64,000 bases of DNA. Source: Verrucomicrobiaceae bacterium (lineage in GTDB: Bacteria; Verrucomicrobiota; Verrucomicrobiia; Verrucomicrobiales; Verrucomicrobiaceae). The stretch covers positions 62,001-126,000 of the forward strand of contig JACKQF010000003.1 of assembly GCA_024232965.1 (NCBI GenBank), in the 5' to 3' direction. Numbering within the stretch: the stretch's first letter is position 1; every line of letters starts with the position of its first letter. The position numbers were made by a program, and so were the translations under genes. The notes beneath the pieces are model-generated. The model worked only from the letters and a program-made list of their open reading frames with translations. It made no database searches and was not told where the DNA came from. Below are positions 62,047 to 64,000 of the stretch, piece by piece.

Positions 62047-62172
62047 GAAGGTGAAGTTGCGCAACGGACGGAAAGGGCGTCTTTGATTCGCCTGGCATGC
62101 TGGCTACTTATCGCCTTTTGTTCTGCTGCCATTCACGGAACGAGTGCCAGTTCCCCTTCGCTCCAGAGCAGA

Positions 62173-64000
62173 CTACTTCGCCTCAGTGTTCAGGACGCTG
62201 GCGGTGATTTTGGCCAGGGTCTCTTTGCCGACGTAGAAGACATCGGGGCCGTCGTTGAGCTTTCCGTAGAAGAGGGCGGTGACGACGCCGGGTTGGGTGG
62301 GGGCGAAGCTGAGGGTTGCCGCACGGGTCGGGCCGGTGTTTTTGCCGGGTTCGCCAAGCATGACCTGTACCTGAAGCGCTGGGTTTTGTAGCGCTTGATA
62401 GGCCTCGGCTCCGGCGGCTGACCAGCTTTGGGCACTGAAGCGACCTAACATGCCTGCGAGCATGTCCGCCTTTTTACGGTCGAGATCTGCAGTCACATTC
62501 TTGTCTGCAATTGAGCAGGTCCAGGCGCTGGTGGTGGAATCGTAGCCGAGCGTCACAGGCGGCTGGGAGCCTGCGCGGATCAAGATCTGGCGTAGTGCGA
62601 ACTGGGAGAACCGCATGACATTCAGGCCTTTCCACTTCAGCGGATCGGGCGGGATATCGGGCAGGATATTGGCATTGATGCGGTAGATGAAAGGTTCGCT
62701 CTCATACTTCGCGTAAAACGCGGTGGCGTCTGCGCTTTGGCCCAGGTGCAGCGTAGAGTCGTGCGGGGCTCCGGTCTTGGGTTGCTCTGTCCAGGAGAGG
62801 GTGAGGAATGGGGTCGCAAGGCCGAAGGGCACCAGATCGGAGGCGGAATCGGAGGTGAATTCGCGCACCTTGGACTCGTTCAAGGCGGTGAAACTGCGGA
62901 TGACGCGCTCTCCGTTTGCTGGATCCCATTTGCCATGGCGATTGATGAGCCAGGCGTCGTTTTCTTTCTTGATCTCGACTTCTGGGAACGCGGTGCTGGT
63001 GATGTGCACGCGAGTGAGCGTCTCGGTATCGACGCGGGTGAGGTGGTCATCGCGAAGATCGTTGGGCTCAAACCAAAGCTGCGAAAGTGCCTTTGATGTG
63101 ATGGTGAAATGAGCACGGCGATGGCTGCACTGCGCCGTGGTTACGGTGGGCGCGTCGGCGGTGGGTTTCTTGAGACTGATCTCCCAAGGCTGCGGCAGAC
63201 CTGGGGCCTCGATGGTGATCTTGAGTTGATCAGGATCAGGTGGTGCTGTGGGTGGTTGCGTGCTGGTGGCGGGGAGATCAGGCAGGGCGGACGCGGTGAT
63301 GTCGAGATTGAGGAGCGCTGCGAGCAGTTCGGTGATGCGCTCTTTGCCTGCTCGGGTCTGCAGTGGCTTGATCAAGTTCCAGGGCGACTTGGCATCGAGC
63401 CGGGCGACCTCGATCTGCCCATCGGGTTGGGTAAATGTTAGCTTGGTGATCGCGTCTGCGGGCAGGTGGATGAGCTTGGTATCGCGCCAGTCTTGCTGCG
63501 GAGCCTTCAGGGCGTTCAGAAGATCTGTGCGCACCATGTAGGCGCGTTCGGGCTCGTTGCCTGACGGCGGAAGCATGAGGTAAGCGCTGTTTTCCAGCGG
63601 CGCAGCGGCGCCTAACCAGAACTCTGCGACCGTATTGGCACCTGACAAGGCGCGCACTTTCGCGGCGGGTCCGCTGAGGCCGGTCATCTTCCAGCCTTCG
63701 TCCTCAAACTCATCACGATCGATGGCTTCGATGACTTCGATGCTTGAAAGGGCGGCGATGAGTCGGGCCACTTTATCTGGATCCGCGATGTCGTCGTAGG
63801 GCTCTGCGATGCGCCAGAAGCCGTCCTTCTGAGCGAGGGCCAATTGGCGATCATCCTCGAAACGTACCTCGATGTGATCGACGGCTTTTTGATTGACGGA
63901 AAATGCTGCCGCAGCGGCCTCAAGACGGTCACGATTCGACGGCACGGTGCGCTCCAAAAGGACGATGCCACCGATGGTGGCAGCGGCGAGGACGAGGAGC
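62173..64000 (-). CDS. DUF4340 domain protein, 5' end outside window
   Basis: At least 609 residues; the frame is open to the window end. Just inside the edge is a hydrophobic segment (LLVLAAATIGGIVLLERT), the single N-terminal membrane helix usual for DUF4340 proteins. Repeated DUF4340-type units follow: FWRIAEPYDDIADPDKVARL, VRALSGANTVAEFWLG, LDAKSPWNLIKPLQTRAG and VREFTSDSASDLVPFGLATP. Such proteins are usually encoded after Gld-type ABC transporter genes, here expected beyond 64000. A TTG-based start at 63957 would cut off the helix and is unlikely. It is probably a periplasmic protein anchored in the inner membrane; the role is unknown. Confidence 0.85.
   Translation of the reverse strand, partial: LLVLAAATIGGIVLLERTVPSNRDRLEAAAAAFSVNQKAVDHIEVRFEDDRQLALAQKDGFWRIAEPYDDIADPDKVARLIAALSSIEVIEAIDRDEFEDEGWKMTGLSGPAAKVRALSGANTVAEFWLGAAAPLENSAYLMLPPSGNEPERAYMVRTDLLNALKAPQQDWRDTKLIHLPADAITKLTFTQPDGQIEVARLDAKSPWNLIKPLQTRAGKERITELLAALLNLDITASALPDLPATSTQPPTAPPDPDQLKITIEAPGLPQPWEISLKKPTADAPTVTTAQCSHRRAHFTITSKALSQLWFEPNDLRDDHLTRVDTETLTRVHITSTAFPEVEIKKENDAWLINRHGKWDPANGERVIRSFTALNESKVREFTSDSASDLVPFGLATPFLTLSWTEQPKTGAPHDSTLHLGQSADATAFYAKYESEPFIYRINANILPDIPPDPLKWKGLNVMRFSQFALRQILIRAGSQPPVTLGYDSTTSAWTCSIADKNVTADLDRKKADMLAGMLGRFSAQSWSAAGAEAYQALQNPALQVQVMLGEPGKNTGPTRAATLSFAPTQPGVVTALFYGKLNDGPDVFYVGKETLAKITASVLNTEAK

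Noticed and set aside
1..64000. tRNA, rRNA, CRISPR arrays, riboswitches or insertion sequences
   Set aside because: No convincing tRNA-like T-loop, repeat-spacer array, conserved riboswitch core or transposase was found by eye; short or degenerate ones could have been missed.

Overview
The window looks like chromosomal DNA of a GC-rich Verrucomicrobiota bacterium of the Verrucomicrobium/Prosthecobacter type. The evidence is the set of PVC-superphylum families: three large secreted heme-binding (CxxCH) proteins with DUF1549/DUF1553-type or propeller/HEAT architecture, a DUF1501 protein with a twin-arginine signal, an SHD1-domain esterase and LamG-rich secreted proteins. A perfect match to the published Verrucomicrobia LexA operator (TGTTC-N4-GAACA) supports this. 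I see no rRNA, tRNA, CRISPR array or transposase.

Region 1 (1-16.8 kb) is a defence island. On the minus strand runs a type I restriction-modification operon with an unusual order: hsdM2, an HTH/GIY-YIG-like protein, an acidic protein, hsdM1, a DUF262-type gene, hsdS and hsdR (cut by the window start). Neighbouring frames overlap by a few bases almost throughout. The DUF262 gene and hsdS are broken by several frameshifts, whereas both hsdM genes and the two accessory genes are open. Upstream of hsdM2 lie an hsdS fragment, a RES-Xre toxin-antitoxin pair with a well-formed promoter/operator, a mosaic relic made of pieces of hsdM1, hsdM2 and the VWA gene, an AbiE-type toxin-antitoxin pair, a VWA protein, a small unknown gene, a WYL-domain regulator of the BrxR/CapW type and a SWIM-finger protein. 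Small REP-like palindromes and longer direct repeats fill the gaps.

Region 2 (16.8-34 kb) is mainly housekeeping and signalling: hisS, a CysJ-like flavin reductase, a histidine kinase plus hybrid kinase operon, an ispH - diiron ferritin-like - YHYH cluster, a PSCyt1/DUF1549/DUF1553 plus DUF1501 pair, an esterase, galU, an ankyrin lipoprotein and a dCMP deaminase. At 34.0 kb two abutting LexA boxes cover the promoter of a 63-residue basic protein.

Region 3 (34.6-44.8 kb) is envelope and export: an outer-membrane beta-barrel with a helical insert, a terminator just before a Wza-type export protein, a second barrel, a giant CxxCH propeller protein, an SHD1 esterase, moeA and a lipoprotein. Region 4 (44.9-50.3 kb) is a four-gene cation-efflux locus of RND type with His/Cys-rich companions. 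Region 5 (50.4-55.2 kb) is core machinery: der, dnaX, tsf and rpsB. Region 6 (55.4-64 kb) holds a DUF1549/DUF1553 protein with a LamG insert, a large LamG/glycosidase-like secreted protein and a DUF4340 protein cut by the window end.

Protein functions were assigned by recognising motifs and family patterns by eye; no database search was run.
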